Source of the DNA: Aquimarina mytili
Lineage (GTDB): Bacteria; Bacteroidota; Bacteroidia; Flavobacteriales; Flavobacteriaceae
Assembly (NCBI RefSeq): GCF_016735115.1
Contig: NZ_JAERQJ010000003.1
Coordinates: 124,001 to 188,000 of the forward strand
Reading direction: 5' to 3'
DNA length: 64,000 bases
A program made the translations under genes and the position numbers. A model generated the notes under the pieces. It was not told the origin of the DNA. It saw only the letters and a program-made list of their open reading frames with translations, and did not search any database. How positions within the stretch are numbered: the stretch's first letter is position 1; the number at the start of each line of letters is the position of its first letter. Below are positions 33,178 through 42,076 of this stretch, piece by piece.

Positions 33178-35139
33178 TTATACTACTCGATTAAGTTTTT
33201 GAGACAATATTTTCTTAAGAGATTGGTAATCCATAATATCCTGGATGGTTTCCTGATTATCTTCAATAGTTTGTGCTTTTATCTTTTGTGATAATTCTTC
33301 TACTTTTTGACTAATCAAAAACCTACGCAAGTTTAATATTATATCACTTACATACTGTGGTACCGTATAGTCTTTTTGTTTTACATGAATCTCCATATCA
33401 TGCCAGCGATGCAATGCATATCGTTCTTCATTCATCATTATTGCGGTAATCTCAGAAGCTATTTGTGGAGGAGTATGGTTAATGAAATTTTCAATTTTAA
33501 AATCTTCTTCTTGATGTAATTTATCGATCAAAATAGTATACACCTCTTTAAAATTATCATTAGTAAACTCTATCTCATCATCCTGGAGGTCTAAATATAT
33601 TTTTTCAAAGACCTTTACCGTATGCGCTTCTGGTTCTAAAACGAGCTCTCCATCTTCATTCTCTTTTAAAATAAGGTCTTCAAATTCTTCTTCACGCTTT
33701 CCATACAACAATAGAATCTCGATAATTTTACGTTCTAATTCAAATTGCTCATCAACTTTGGGTGCTTTTTGAACATCGGGCTTTACAACTTCTAGCGTCT
33801 TTTTTTGTTGTTTCTGCTGTTTACGCTGATCTTTTGCATCGACATTACGGATCTGTGCTAAAGTATTAAACAGAACATCTTCAGAGATATCCATGATTCG
33901 CGAGCATTCTTGTACATATATCTCTCGCTTAATCACATCAGGAATTTTAGAGATACTAGTAACCATATCTCTTACTAATTCTGCTTTTTTAATTGGATCA
34001 TTTTTCGATTCTTTCTGGAGCAATGAAGCTTTAAAACTTATAAAATCCTGAACATTATTATCGAGATACGTGGTTAGCTCCTCTAAAGTATTTTGCTTTG
34101 CAAAACTATCAGGATCTTCTCCATCTGGGAAACTACACACCTTTACATTCATCCCCTGTTCAAGAATAAGATCTATACCTCGTATAGAAGCTCTCATCCC
34201 CGCTGCATCGCTATCAAACAGTACCGTTATATTCTTAGTAAGTCTACTAATTAAACGTATTTGATCAGAAGTTAATGCCGTACCCGATGATGAAACCACA
34301 TTTTGCACTCCGGTTTGATTGAACTGTATAACATCTGTATACCCTTCTACCAGATAACAATTATCTTCTTTGGCTATTGATTGCTTAGCATAATAAATAC
34401 CATAAAGCACTTTACTTTTATGGTAAATATCACTTTCAGGCGAGTTTAGGTACTTTGCTGCTTTCTTTTCATTCGTCAATATCCTACCTCCAAAACCCAA
34501 TACTCTACCCGACATAGACTGGATTGGAAACATTACTCTACCTTTAAATCGATCAAACTGTTTTTCTTCTTTAACAATGGTAAGACCAGTTTTTTCTAGG
34601 TATTTTAATTGATAGCCTTTCTTAATAGCTTCTGAAGTAAAAGCATCCCAGGAATCAGGAGAATATCCTAACCCAAACTTTTTTATCGTTTCTTCTGTAA
34701 ACCCGCGCTCCTTAAAATAAGTAAGTCCTATAGCCTTACCATGCTCGGTTTTATGGAGTGAATTTTGAAAAAAAGTATTCGCATATTCGCTAACCAAGTA
34801 CATACTTTCTCGCTCATCTGCCTGTTCTTTCTGTTCGTCTGTTTGCTCGGTTTCTTCAACTTCTATGTTATATTTCTTTGCTAGATATTTTATAGCTTCA
34901 GGATATGTAAAATGCTCGTGCTCCATAAGAAAAGCAACCACATTTCCCCCTTTGCCACTAGAAAAATCTTTCCAAATCTGCTTCACCGGAGATACCATAA
35001 AAGAAGGGGTTTTCTCATCGCTAAAAGGACTTAACCCTTTGAAATTACTTCCTGCTTTTTTCAATTGCACAAAATCTCCTATTACTTCTTCTAGTCGAGC
35101 AGCATCAAAAACAGCATCTATGGTCGATTTATGAATCAT
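33178..35139 (-). CDS. dnaG: DNA primase DnaG
   Basis: Makes RNA primers for lagging-strand replication. The 653-residue protein has the CHC2-like N-terminal domain, but the four zinc ligands are replaced: Ser37 and Ser40 in LSPFSDEKTPSF, Asp58 and Ser61 in KDFSSGKGG. The RNA-polymerase core follows (YLKERGFTEETIKKFGLGYSPDSW, FPIQSMSGRVLGFGGR), and the TOPRIM part is intact (LVEGYTDV, VLFDSDAAG). A C-terminal helicase-binding region (about 430-653) is charged and divergent. Loss of the zinc site seems shared by flavobacterial primases (from memory), so this is unlikely to be a defect. Confidence 0.95.
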   Translation of the reverse strand: MIHKSTIDAVFDAARLEEVIGDFVQLKKAGSNFKGLSPFSDEKTPSFMVSPVKQIWKDFSSGKGGNVVAFLMEHEHFTYPEAIKYLAKKYNIEVEETEQTDEQKEQADERESMYLVSEYANTFFQNSLHKTEHGKAIGLTYFKERGFTEETIKKFGLGYSPDSWDAFTSEAIKKGYQLKYLEKTGLTIVKEEKQFDRFKGRVMFPIQSMSGRVLGFGGRILTNEKKAAKYLNSPESDIYHKSKVLYGIYYAKQSIAKEDNCYLVEGYTDVIQFNQTGVQNVVSSSGTALTSDQIRLISRLTKNITVLFDSDAAGMRASIRGIDLILEQGMNVKVCSFPDGEDPDSFAKQNTLEELTTYLDNNVQDFISFKASLLQKESKNDPIKKAELVRDMVTSISKIPDVIKREIYVQECSRIMDISEDVLFNTLAQIRNVDAKDQRKQQKQQKKTLEVVKPDVQKAPKVDEQFELERKIIEILLLYGKREEEFEDLILKENEDGELVLEPEAHTVKVFEKIYLDLQDDEIEFTNDNFKEVYTILIDKLHQEEDFKIENFINHTPPQIASEITAIMMNEERYALHRWHDMEIHVKQKDYTVPQYVSDIILNLRRFLISQKVEELSQKIKAQTIEDNQETIQDIMDYQSLKKILSQKLNRVV

Positions 35140-35184
35140 TTTTTGTTAGGTATATCCCTCTTAAAAATTCAAATTACGTATTTG

Positions 35185-35232
35185 GGCGTTACCATCGCGC
35201 TACGCTAATGGTCAGGCTATCGGTTATATCTT
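35185..35232. repeat. GC-richer intergenic element, possible flavobacterial dispersed repeat
   Basis: Within the 488-base gap between dnaG and the next gene, the stretch starting GGGCGTTACC and ending near GGCTATCGG is much richer in GC than its AT-rich surroundings and is followed by a T-rich run. It resembles, from memory, a family of short intergenic sequences in flavobacteria (GGGCGTT ... GGTCGGGCTATC). Only this copy is seen here, so the repeat status is an inference. Confidence 0.35.
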
Positions 35233-35344
35233 TTTTGTTTATTTGCAAAATATAATAAAAACATCTACAAACAAAAAAGGATACCACCTCTATCCTTAAC
35301 GCAAAAATAGTATAATCTGTGATACAAATTATATTTCTATACGA

Positions 35345-35560
35345 TCAAAAAAAATTAACGATTGGTTTTTAGATCATCACCGTTGATATGCACTACAAGG
35401 CCAAGAAATGGGCCGTTTTCCACATTCTTTTAAATGCCGCATAGTAAACTACCTTAGGACAAGTCCCTTGAGGTATTAGGTTGAAAAACGATTTAGATTT
35501 CGAGGTAAGCCTCAGAGCATTCAAGTCTCGATTATGGCGTAAAATTTAGAAACAAAGGAT
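35345..35560. other. Structured or decayed intergenic segment
   Basis: The rest of the gap upstream of the terminator has short hairpins: ACCT..GGAC-AA-GTCC..AGGT (35451-35474) and GAGG-TAAG-CCTC (35502-35513). It also shows short open stretches in several frames broken by stops. Its composition is more gene-like than other gaps here. It may be a decayed gene, a dispersed repeat or a structured RNA; I cannot decide. Confidence 0.3.
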
Positions 35561-35569
35561 ATAGCAAAC

Positions 35570-35599
35570 AAAAAAGAGGCGGCCAAATGGCCGCCTCTT
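35570..35599 (-). terminator. Terminator of the 1091-residue T9SS protein gene
   Basis: AAGAGGCGGCC (35574-35584), loop AAAT, GGCCGCCTCTT (35589-35599): a perfect, GC-rich 11-bp stem followed on the minus strand by TTTTTTGTTTGC. It lies 29 bases after the stop codon. Confidence 0.85.
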
Positions 35600-35627
35600 A
35601 TTCATATTTAGAAATGTTATTAGAAAA

Positions 35628-38600
35628 TTACTTTATAACATTAAACTTTCTAGTCACAAAACTTTCATTCTTTCCTGTGATTCTTGCAAAATACGTTCCA
35701 GCAGAGAAAGTTGTTACATCGATCTTAGAATCAGTTCCCTGATAAACTCTTTGACCAAACATAGAGAAGATCTCTACATTAAGAATAGCTTCTTTACCTA
35801 CAGAAATATTCAAAATTCTTTCGGCAGGAACTGGGAATAATTTAAACAATCCGGCATCTTTAGTATCAATATCACTTAATGGGTATGTACTAAGTCTTGC
35901 AGAAGATCCTCCTGTAACACAGAAGTCCGTAGCTTCAGAGTTTGTAAACTCTCCACCAGAAACGATAGTTCCTGCACTACTTGATAAGGTATAAGAACCA
36001 TTACCAAATCCACAGCAAATACCATCGCCAAAAGAATCAAAAATTGTAAAAGTATAACTACCATCAGCCAGACCACTAATTGTTTCATTAATTGTAGATC
36101 CATCTGGATTAGCAGTAGTATAACTTTCAGAAGCTACAGTAGCACCATTACTATCGGTTACTGTCCAAGAAGTTTCTTGAGGATAATTATCAAATGTAAT
36201 ACTTAAGGTTAAGTCTCCTGAAGCACAATCACCACCTGGTCCACCGTCACCTGCTGTTAATGAAATATTATCTATAGCAGCATCTGCTCTCCAAGTAGTT
36301 CCTGTTAAACGATTAAATCGTAATTGAACTCCTGTACCTACATATGCAGCAAGATCAACAGTAGCAGTTTGCCAAGAGTTTCCTTGGTTTCCACTTCTGT
36401 TCCAGATACTAGTCCAGGTAGCACCTTCATCATTACTTGCTTCAAGATCTAACGATCCAAAATTGCTTGCTCCAAACATATGATATCTAAAAGAGAAGGT
36501 AGCAGAAGTAGCCGCACCTAAATCAAAACAAGGTGAATTAATGATCGCACGCTTGTTTGGAAATCCTGTTCCATTACCTGAAGCTTCAACATACAGATAG
36601 AATGTACCGTCATCTGCACTTGATGGCCCTGTGCTTCTAGATGGAGTTCCGTTAGCATCACGTGTCCAATCTAAGTCGTCTCCAGAATCCTGAGTCCAAG
36701 CTCCTAATCCTGCTTCAAAACTTTCGCTGTAAGGAGCCGCCACACCATTTAAACACCCTGTAGCTAGTGGTGTTGTAACTCTAAGTGGTGTACTTGCGCC
36801 TGAGGCATTTCCTGCAGCATCTTTTGCAACTACAGTAAACTCATATGTAGTTTCTGGAGTTAAACCTGTTACGGTCGCAGTAGTTTCGGTAACCGTATCT
36901 ACAACAACTCCATCTTGTAAAACATCATATTCTGTAACCCCTACATTATCTGTAGAAGCATCCCAACTAATTGTTACTTGATTTGCAGAAAGATTTGATT
37001 CTACCAAGTTAGCTGGCACTGATGGCGCCTGAGTATCTGGAGCTAAAGTAGTCACCGTTAAAACAGCACTTGCCGCTGATTCGTTTCCTGCAGCATCTTT
37101 TGCTATTACAGAAAAATCATACGCTGTGTTTGCTGTCAATCCTGACACATCGATAGTAGTACCAGCAACAGTTCCTATAACTACTCCATCTTGCAAAACA
37201 TCATAAGCTGTTACTCCTATATTATCTGTAGAAGCATCCCAGCTAATTGTTGTAGAAACATCAGTTGTATTAGATTCAACTAAATTTGTAGGAGCTGTAG
37301 GCGCTTCTGTATCTGGTGTATCTGGTTCTAATTTAAAAGCCACAACATGACTTCTTCTTACATTAGGAGAAGGTCCTTTCATGTATTCAGCTATATGCCA
37401 GAAGGTCATATCATCTAATGGATCAATAGTCATTTGCCCATAATCTCCATAACGACCATCAGAACGGTTGTTTTGAGCATCTCCGTTTGCAGATACTTGT
37501 TCTACTGCTGTCATTGTACCTAGCGGATCACTTGCCAATCTACCTGTATAACGTAAAGAAGTAAATACACTGCTACTAACCACAGTATACCCTAATCCTA
37601 TATTACCTTGAGCATCTTGTGCTATACTACCGCAAAATGCACTAAGACCATCAGGCTGAACGTATGTTCCTTCTTGAAAAATTGTCCACGGTTGACCATC
37701 TGCTGTTTGTCTTAGCTCGTACCAACGGATACCAGCCAAACTATCTGTACCGTCTAGGTCAACTACAAAGTTTAACACCATAGAGTTATGTGTTCCAAAA
37801 CGTCTGTATTGAGTCATATACATCATAGTAGCTTGTAAAGCATCAATATCAGGACCATTTCCTGGTTCATCTAAGTTTTGGAAAGAACCTCCATCAAACA
37901 CACTATCAAAAGGTGTTGTAGAAATTTCTTGAGGTTGCGAAATAGTAGAACTTGCTGGATTTGCCCAGTTCACATCTGTAGTCCATACTTTTAAATGATC
38001 ATTAGACACTCCTGACCAAGAATCATCCTGAAGATAAATTATCGAATGTCCTGCACCTACAGGAGGTAAAGTTGTTCCTGTAACATTAGATCCTCCTGGG
38101 CTATAGAACCCATTAGTCTCTGCTCCAGGAAGTGGGAACCCTACAAATTGTGCATTAGGATTACCTGCAAGCATTTCATCTCTTTCTACTGCAAATACTA
38201 CATCATTACCACTAGGGTTGTTCTGATCTTTATTAGCAGTTATATAGTATCCGTCACTCCAAATAGAAAGTTTTTCATAATCTGGAAACGAACCTGTATT
38301 AAATCTATAGGTAAACCATCCGTCATTAACTGGATCTGGCCCTTGACCTACAGCAATTAAGAAACCATTTGGTGTGTTACTAAACTGCATGATAATAAAT
38401 CGATCTGCAAAGTTATCATATACCACCACTGGATCTCCTAGTGATTCTCCTGGAAATAATGTTGCCAGCGAAGCTTCTGGTAATAAAACATTACCATTTC
38501 TGTCCAGAATACCAAAACCAGAGTTAAAGGCATATACATAATGATTAGGACCTATTGCCCCGGTAGCATCATTTAGTACAGTACCAATATGAGCATCAAA

Positions 38601-38903
38601 CGAAGCTATCTCGTTCGTAATTGCCGCTCTGGAAGCATTTTTTTGTTGAACAGCTTTTAATGGATCTCCATTTTTAGGGAAACCTTTACCGGCAACAAAT
38701 TCATTCTTCCCTCTTCGTTTTGGAGGTGCTACGCTTCCTTGAAATTTTGCAGATATGATATTCTTCATACTTGCGAGTGCGGGAATATCTATTTTGTAGG
38801 CCGCCTCACCGAATGAGCTGGCTTTCATAGAACCCCCTTGTTGAGCTAGCAGCCCGAAGCTGCAAAACACGAATAATGTCAAAAAATAGAATTTTGTTTT
38901 CAT
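35628..38903 (-). CDS. Large T9SS-secreted protein with two fibronectin type III domains
   Basis: A 1091-residue secreted protein. A signal peptide ends near residue 20 (LLAQ). Residues about 95-525 form an enzyme-like or propeller-like region with repeated Gly/Asp turns and no catalytic motif that I recognise. Two fibronectin type III domains follow (about 533-619 and 625-711, both with TISWDASTDN.GVT.YDVLQDG). A MAM/jelly-roll-like segment lies at about 716-885 (SFEAGLGAWTQDSGDDLDW ... AAIDNISL). A Cys-containing module (about 893-996) has DSFGDGICCGFGNGSY. A type A T9SS sorting domain ends the protein (about 1020-1091, LFPVPAERILNIS ... GTYFARI). It is probably displayed on or released from the cell surface; a role in adhesion or polymer binding is a guess. 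Confidence 0.9.
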   Translation of the reverse strand: MKTKFYFLTLFVFCSFGLLAQQGGSMKASSFGEAAYKIDIPALASMKNIISAKFQGSVAPPKRRGKNEFVAGKGFPKNGDPLKAVQQKNASRAAITNEIASFDAHIGTVLNDATGAIGPNHYVYAFNSGFGILDRNGNVLLPEASLATLFPGESLGDPVVVYDNFADRFIIMQFSNTPNGFLIAVGQGPDPVNDGWFTYRFNTGSFPDYEKLSIWSDGYYITANKDQNNPSGNDVVFAVERDEMLAGNPNAQFVGFPLPGAETNGFYSPGGSNVTGTTLPPVGAGHSIIYLQDDSWSGVSNDHLKVWTTDVNWANPASSTISQPQEISTTPFDSVFDGGSFQNLDEPGNGPDIDALQATMMYMTQYRRFGTHNSMVLNFVVDLDGTDSLAGIRWYELRQTADGQPWTIFQEGTYVQPDGLSAFCGSIAQDAQGNIGLGYTVVSSSVFTSLRYTGRLASDPLGTMTAVEQVSANGDAQNNRSDGRYGDYGQMTIDPLDDMTFWHIAEYMKGPSPNVRRSHVVAFKLEPDTPDTEAPTAPTNLVESNTTDVSTTISWDASTDNIGVTAYDVLQDGVVIGTVAGTTIDVSGLTANTAYDFSVIAKDAAGNESAASAVLTVTTLAPDTQAPSVPANLVESNLSANQVTISWDASTDNVGVTEYDVLQDGVVVDTVTETTATVTGLTPETTYEFTVVAKDAAGNASGASTPLRVTTPLATGCLNGVAAPYSESFEAGLGAWTQDSGDDLDWTRDANGTPSRSTGPSSADDGTFYLYVEASGNGTGFPNKRAIINSPCFDLGAATSATFSFRYHMFGASNFGSLDLEASNDEGATWTSIWNRSGNQGNSWQTATVDLAAYVGTGVQLRFNRLTGTTWRADAAIDNISLTAGDGGPGGDCASGDLTLSITFDNYPQETSWTVTDSNGATVASESYTTANPDGSTINETISGLADGSYTFTIFDSFGDGICCGFGNGSYTLSSSAGTIVSGGEFTNSEATDFCVTGGSSARLSTYPLSDIDTKDAGLFKLFPVPAERILNISVGKEAILNVEIFSMFGQRVYQGTDSKIDVTTFSAGTYFARITGKNESFVTRKFNVIK

Positions 38904-39114
38904 TGTGTGAATTTTGGTTAATTGTTTGTATTAAAAAGTATTAGTATAAGTTTTAAATGAATAGTATGGCATGCCCATAATTATGATGAAAATTGTAAGC
39001 CTTTTTTATGAACATATCTTGAGAAGAATTACTTCAATTATGACGACTCTAAATATAGAATAATTCATGAAGAAACAAAAAAATAATATGTCATAAAATA
39101 CTTACAATCAAATA

Positions 39115-39133
39115 GTTACGTTAAAACCGTAAC
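39115..39133. promoter_or_regulatory. GTTACG-N7-CGTAAC dyad upstream of the T9SS protein gene
   Basis: GTTACG (39115-39120) and CGTAAC (39128-39133) flank TTAAAAC. It lies about 214 bases upstream of the minus-strand start at 38903. It resembles the dyad at 45419-45433 and, more loosely, the double sites at 5999 and 6868. The 534-base gap from 38904 to 39437 holds this, a terminator at 39301-39330 and otherwise AT-rich sequence in which I see no gene. Confidence 0.35.
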
Positions 39134-39300
39134 AAGAATAAGGGTTTTATTCAAGTTTAAATATTTAACAGATTTGATAGTTTGGTAAATTATTTAACAG
39201 AAAAATTCTCCTGCTATTTAGTTCATTACATTAGAAAAACACTAGTCATACCATGACCTGAGAATCACAACCTCTAATAGCATTTACCTCTAAAAACAAC

Positions 39301-39330
39301 AAAAGAGCAACATGATGATGCCGCTCTTTT
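39301..39330 (-). terminator. Terminator of the outer-membrane protein gene
   Basis: AAAAGAGC (39301-39308) and GCTCTTTT (39323-39330) form an 8-bp stem with a 14-base loop, followed on the minus strand by a TTGTTTTTAG run. It lies about 110 bases after the stop codon of the gene at 39438-40514. Confidence 0.5.
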
Positions 39331-39437
39331 TGAGAACAATTAGCTAATATTTAGCCTACAAAATGAAAATAATTTTGGTGGTTATTTTTTTAAAGATTAC
39401 AAAAATACATGAGTTATCTCATGATTTTACCTATCGA

Positions 39438-40514
39438 TTAAAGGTCAAAACGCAATCCTAAAGACACATTGTTTTGATCAATCTCTGCATTTCTGAACAT
39501 CGGAGATATATCATATTTAGCATAAATAGACATGTCGCCAAAACCAATATAACTGCTCAATCCATAAATCACATCAGTAGTATTGTAATCTCGTTTTATT
39601 TTATCTTTTATTTCGTCACCGTTTTCTTTATATTTTAGTTTTTGTCGCGTACTAACATTTACTCCAACATATCCCCCTAATCCGATTTTAAATTTCCGAG
39701 CGGTAGAATATCTAATTGAGTTTTCTGTTTCTTTCACTTTTGACGGACCAAATTCTAAATGCAAAGGTGCTACAATATTGTCCATTCGAAACTTAGACTT
39801 ATCCAACTCTACTCTAAATTCTTCTAATTGGGTTTGATTATTATTTTCAACAAAATATCTATTATCTGTAGGTTTTAAACCATTAGATTGATAGGATACT
39901 CCATATTTTAGTCTTAAGAAATTTGAGTTCTTAAACACTCTTGTGCTCCAAACCCAACCAAGTTCAAAAAACCTGCTTCCTGCAACTTTATAATTAGAAT
40001 CATCCAAGGATTGCCCATCTAGCAAGGCGTTATTTAGCCCAAAAGCAACCACAAGATTTGAGTATGTTCTTCTATCGTATTTTATTTTTTTCTCTTTTCC
40101 GGTATTGATTTTCATTCCGAAAAGGATATCTCCATTCTCCTTATCTTCGGCTCCAATCCCAATCTCTAATTTACCTTCACCTTTCATAGAAGTAGAATAT
40201 TCGGCGCCATTACGATCTAAAAGTTCAATTTTATTATCAATAATAGCATGCAGGTTTTCAATATTTAGTGCTCGTTTTTGTGCTACTGCTTCTTTTTGAC
40301 GTTGCGCCTCTTCAACTGTTATCTCTGTTTTAGCTAACTTTTCATTAATGGCTTCAACCTCTTTTTTAAGTGCAGCTTTTTCAGCATTTGTGATATTTTC
40401 TTTTTCCTGTACAAGTAACTCTATCGTATTAGCTTTATCCGTTTCTTGAGCCTTTAATAATTGTGCATAGAGTGACAGTACCACTATTGTGGTGATTGTA
40501 ATTATTGTTTTCAT
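39438..40514 (-). CDS. Outer-membrane beta-barrel-like protein with N-terminal coiled coil
   Basis: A 358-residue exported protein. The signal peptide ends near residue 22 (LLKAQ). Residues about 30-90 are a charged coiled coil (EKAALKKEVEAINEKLAKTEITVEEAQRQKEAVAQ). The rest (about 100-358) alternates polar and hydrophobic residues with several aromatic strand ends and a C-terminal NVSLGLRFDL, as in outer-membrane barrels. Together with the sigma factor and the single-pass protein upstream it seems to form an operon, so it may be the effector or reporter of an envelope-stress system. A GC-rich hairpin lies just before the gene. No exact family is recognised. Confidence 0.7.
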   Translation of the reverse strand: MKTIITITTIVVLSLYAQLLKAQETDKANTIELLVQEKENITNAEKAALKKEVEAINEKLAKTEITVEEAQRQKEAVAQKRALNIENLHAIIDNKIELLDRNGAEYSTSMKGEGKLEIGIGAEDKENGDILFGMKINTGKEKKIKYDRRTYSNLVVAFGLNNALLDGQSLDDSNYKVAGSRFFELGWVWSTRVFKNSNFLRLKYGVSYQSNGLKPTDNRYFVENNNQTQLEEFRVELDKSKFRMDNIVAPLHLEFGPSKVKETENSIRYSTARKFKIGLGGYVGVNVSTRQKLKYKENGDEIKDKIKRDYNTTDVIYGLSSYIGFGDMSIYAKYDISPMFRNAEIDQNNVSLGLRFDL

Positions 40515-40531
40515 TGTTAAAGAATTTGTTC

Positions 40532-40568
40532 CCTGCTTTACCCCTCTTAAAGCGAGGGGGTAAGCAGG
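40532..40568. other. GC-rich hairpin in the leader of the outer-membrane protein gene
   Basis: CCTGCTT (40532-40538) pairs with AAGCAGG (40562-40568) and CCCCTC (40541-40546) with GAGGGG (40554-40559), with a 2-by-2 internal loop and a 7-base apical loop. It is much richer in GC than its surroundings. It lies between two genes of one operon and could set their relative expression, or it could be a dispersed repeat. Confidence 0.5.
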
Positions 40569-40586
40569 TTTGATTGATGAATGAAT

Positions 40587-41402
40587 TTAATTTTTCCTAT
40601 GAGCCACAGTTGTTTTGACTTTTTGAAAACCTGTTTTAAGCGCTTCAAAAACACGTTCTTTAAAAGTCTCATCTAATTCGCTTTCTACATCTTGTAAAAG
40701 AGCCGATGCACTTACTGTGTTAGATTTTATTATTTTTTTTGTTGTGATTTCTCTTTGTGCCTGGAGTAGTAATTCGTTAATTTCATCTTCGGTCACATGC
40801 ACATTATTATTTTGCATGTCTTGGATTTGAGCCACTATATCGGCTACTTTATCTTCAATAATTTCAGAATCTACAGGCAACTTCTCTTCTTGTTTTGCAA
40901 CAACCGCTTCATTTTCATCAGTCTTAACTATAGTTGTGTTATAATTCTTTTTTTCTATATCATTATCATGAATCAAATCTTCTGATTTAAATTGAGATGA
41001 TACTGCCATTTCTCTTTTTTGTGATATGACCTCTTTTTCCTTTGAAAAGGGTTTTACAACATCTTCACTAGTCGATTCATTTTTTTCTATCAAGTCCTGT
41101 TCAACTTCATTATTTTTGACGATTTCTATATTTTTATATTCTTTGATCTCATTATTTTGATCTACATATTGAATATCTATTTGATCAGAGACTGTATTTG
41201 TATTTCCAAATATTGATGTCAAGATCAAAACCCCTATAAAAATTGCAGCAATACTATACCACCATACTTTTTTAAATCCTTTTTTGTGACTCTCGGTTTC
41301 GTCCAATTGCGTAGACAGTTTTTCCCAAGAGTTCTCTGAAGGTTTTATAGCGCGTTGCTCTAACTTTTCCTTTATCTTTTCTTCAAATTTTAATGGCGCC
41401 AT
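40587..41402 (-). CDS. Putative anti-sigma factor, single-pass membrane protein
   Basis: A 271-residue protein with a cytoplasmic N-terminus of about 45 residues (MAPLKFEEKIKEKLEQRAIKPSENSWEKLSTQLDE), one membrane helix (about 47-65, WWYSIAAIFIGVLILTSIFG) and a long charged part. A C-terminal segment (about 235-271: LLQDVESELDETFKERVFEALKTGFQKVKTTVAHR) recurs in flavobacterial genes next to sigma factors. The gene overlaps the sigma factor gene by 20 bases, and an anti-sigma role follows from that pairing rather than from a recognised zinc-binding anti-sigma motif. Confidence 0.65.
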   Translation of the reverse strand: MAPLKFEEKIKEKLEQRAIKPSENSWEKLSTQLDETESHKKGFKKVWWYSIAAIFIGVLILTSIFGNTNTVSDQIDIQYVDQNNEIKEYKNIEIVKNNEVEQDLIEKNESTSEDVVKPFSKEKEVISQKREMAVSSQFKSEDLIHDNDIEKKNYNTTIVKTDENEAVVAKQEEKLPVDSEIIEDKVADIVAQIQDMQNNNVHVTEDEINELLLQAQREITTKKIIKSNTVSASALLQDVESELDETFKERVFEALKTGFQKVKTTVAHRKN

Positions 41403-41952
41403 TACTTATTTTATTTTGTTCATTTAACTTTTGCTGTAGCATTTTTCTTGCTTTGAAGAGTTGAGATTTTGAAGTATTTTCAGAAATCTTTAGCATCTTA
41501 GCTATCTCAATATGTTTGTACCCTTCTACAGCATATAACGCAAACACCATTTTATACCCTTCTGGAAGACTATCAATTAACTCTTGAATTTGTTCTACTT
41601 CTAATTCTGTATTAATATTATTCCAGGATTCTTCGGTATAACTTTTTATCTCTTCTGTAAAGAAAATTTGTTTTTCTTTTCTTAAAAATGAAATAGACTC
41701 ATTGATCATTATTCTGCGCATCCAGCCCTCAAAACTACCATCGAACTTAAAACTCTTCAAGTTTGTAAAAATCTTAAGAAAACCATTAAGCATTACTTCT
41801 TCAGCAAAATGAAGATCTCTAATATATCTCCTGCATATACTCAACATTTTGGGCGCATGCATTTCATATAAAAGACGCTGCGCATCACGTTCTTGTTTTG
41901 CTGCTTTTTTTATAAGCTGTGTTTCGTTTTTATAAAACTGAATAACTTTCAA
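41383..41952 (-). CDS. ECF-type RNA polymerase sigma factor
   Basis: A sigma-70 family, extracytoplasmic-function type factor. Region 2 has SICRRYIRDLHFAEEVMLNGFLKIFTNLKSF with the EGWMRRIMINESISFLRK continuation. Region 4 has LPEGYKMVFALYAVEGYKHIEIAKMLKISENTSKSQLFKARKML. The open frame reaches back to 42093, but that would overlap the upstream polyprenyl synthase gene and adds 47 residues without family similarity. I therefore prefer the TTG at 41952 (189 residues), giving the usual KVIQFYKNE start. It heads an operon with a putative anti-sigma factor and an outer-membrane protein. Confidence 0.9.
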   Translation of the reverse strand: MKVIQFYKNETQLIKKAAKQERDAQRLLYEMHAPKMLSICRRYIRDLHFAEEVMLNGFLKIFTNLKSFKFDGSFEGWMRRIMINESISFLRKEKQIFFTEEIKSYTEESWNNINTELEVEQIQELIDSLPEGYKMVFALYAVEGYKHIEIAKMLKISENTSKSQLFKARKMLQQKLNEQNKISNGAIKI

Positions 41953-42076
41953 TGCTAAATCAATTAAATTAGATCTTCTATTTACATAGACGCGATTAAA
42001 AATAAAATGGTTGCCTGGGGAAAGAATTTTTTTAGTTTTGAGGTATACAATAGTACTTAGTACTCTACATCCATTG

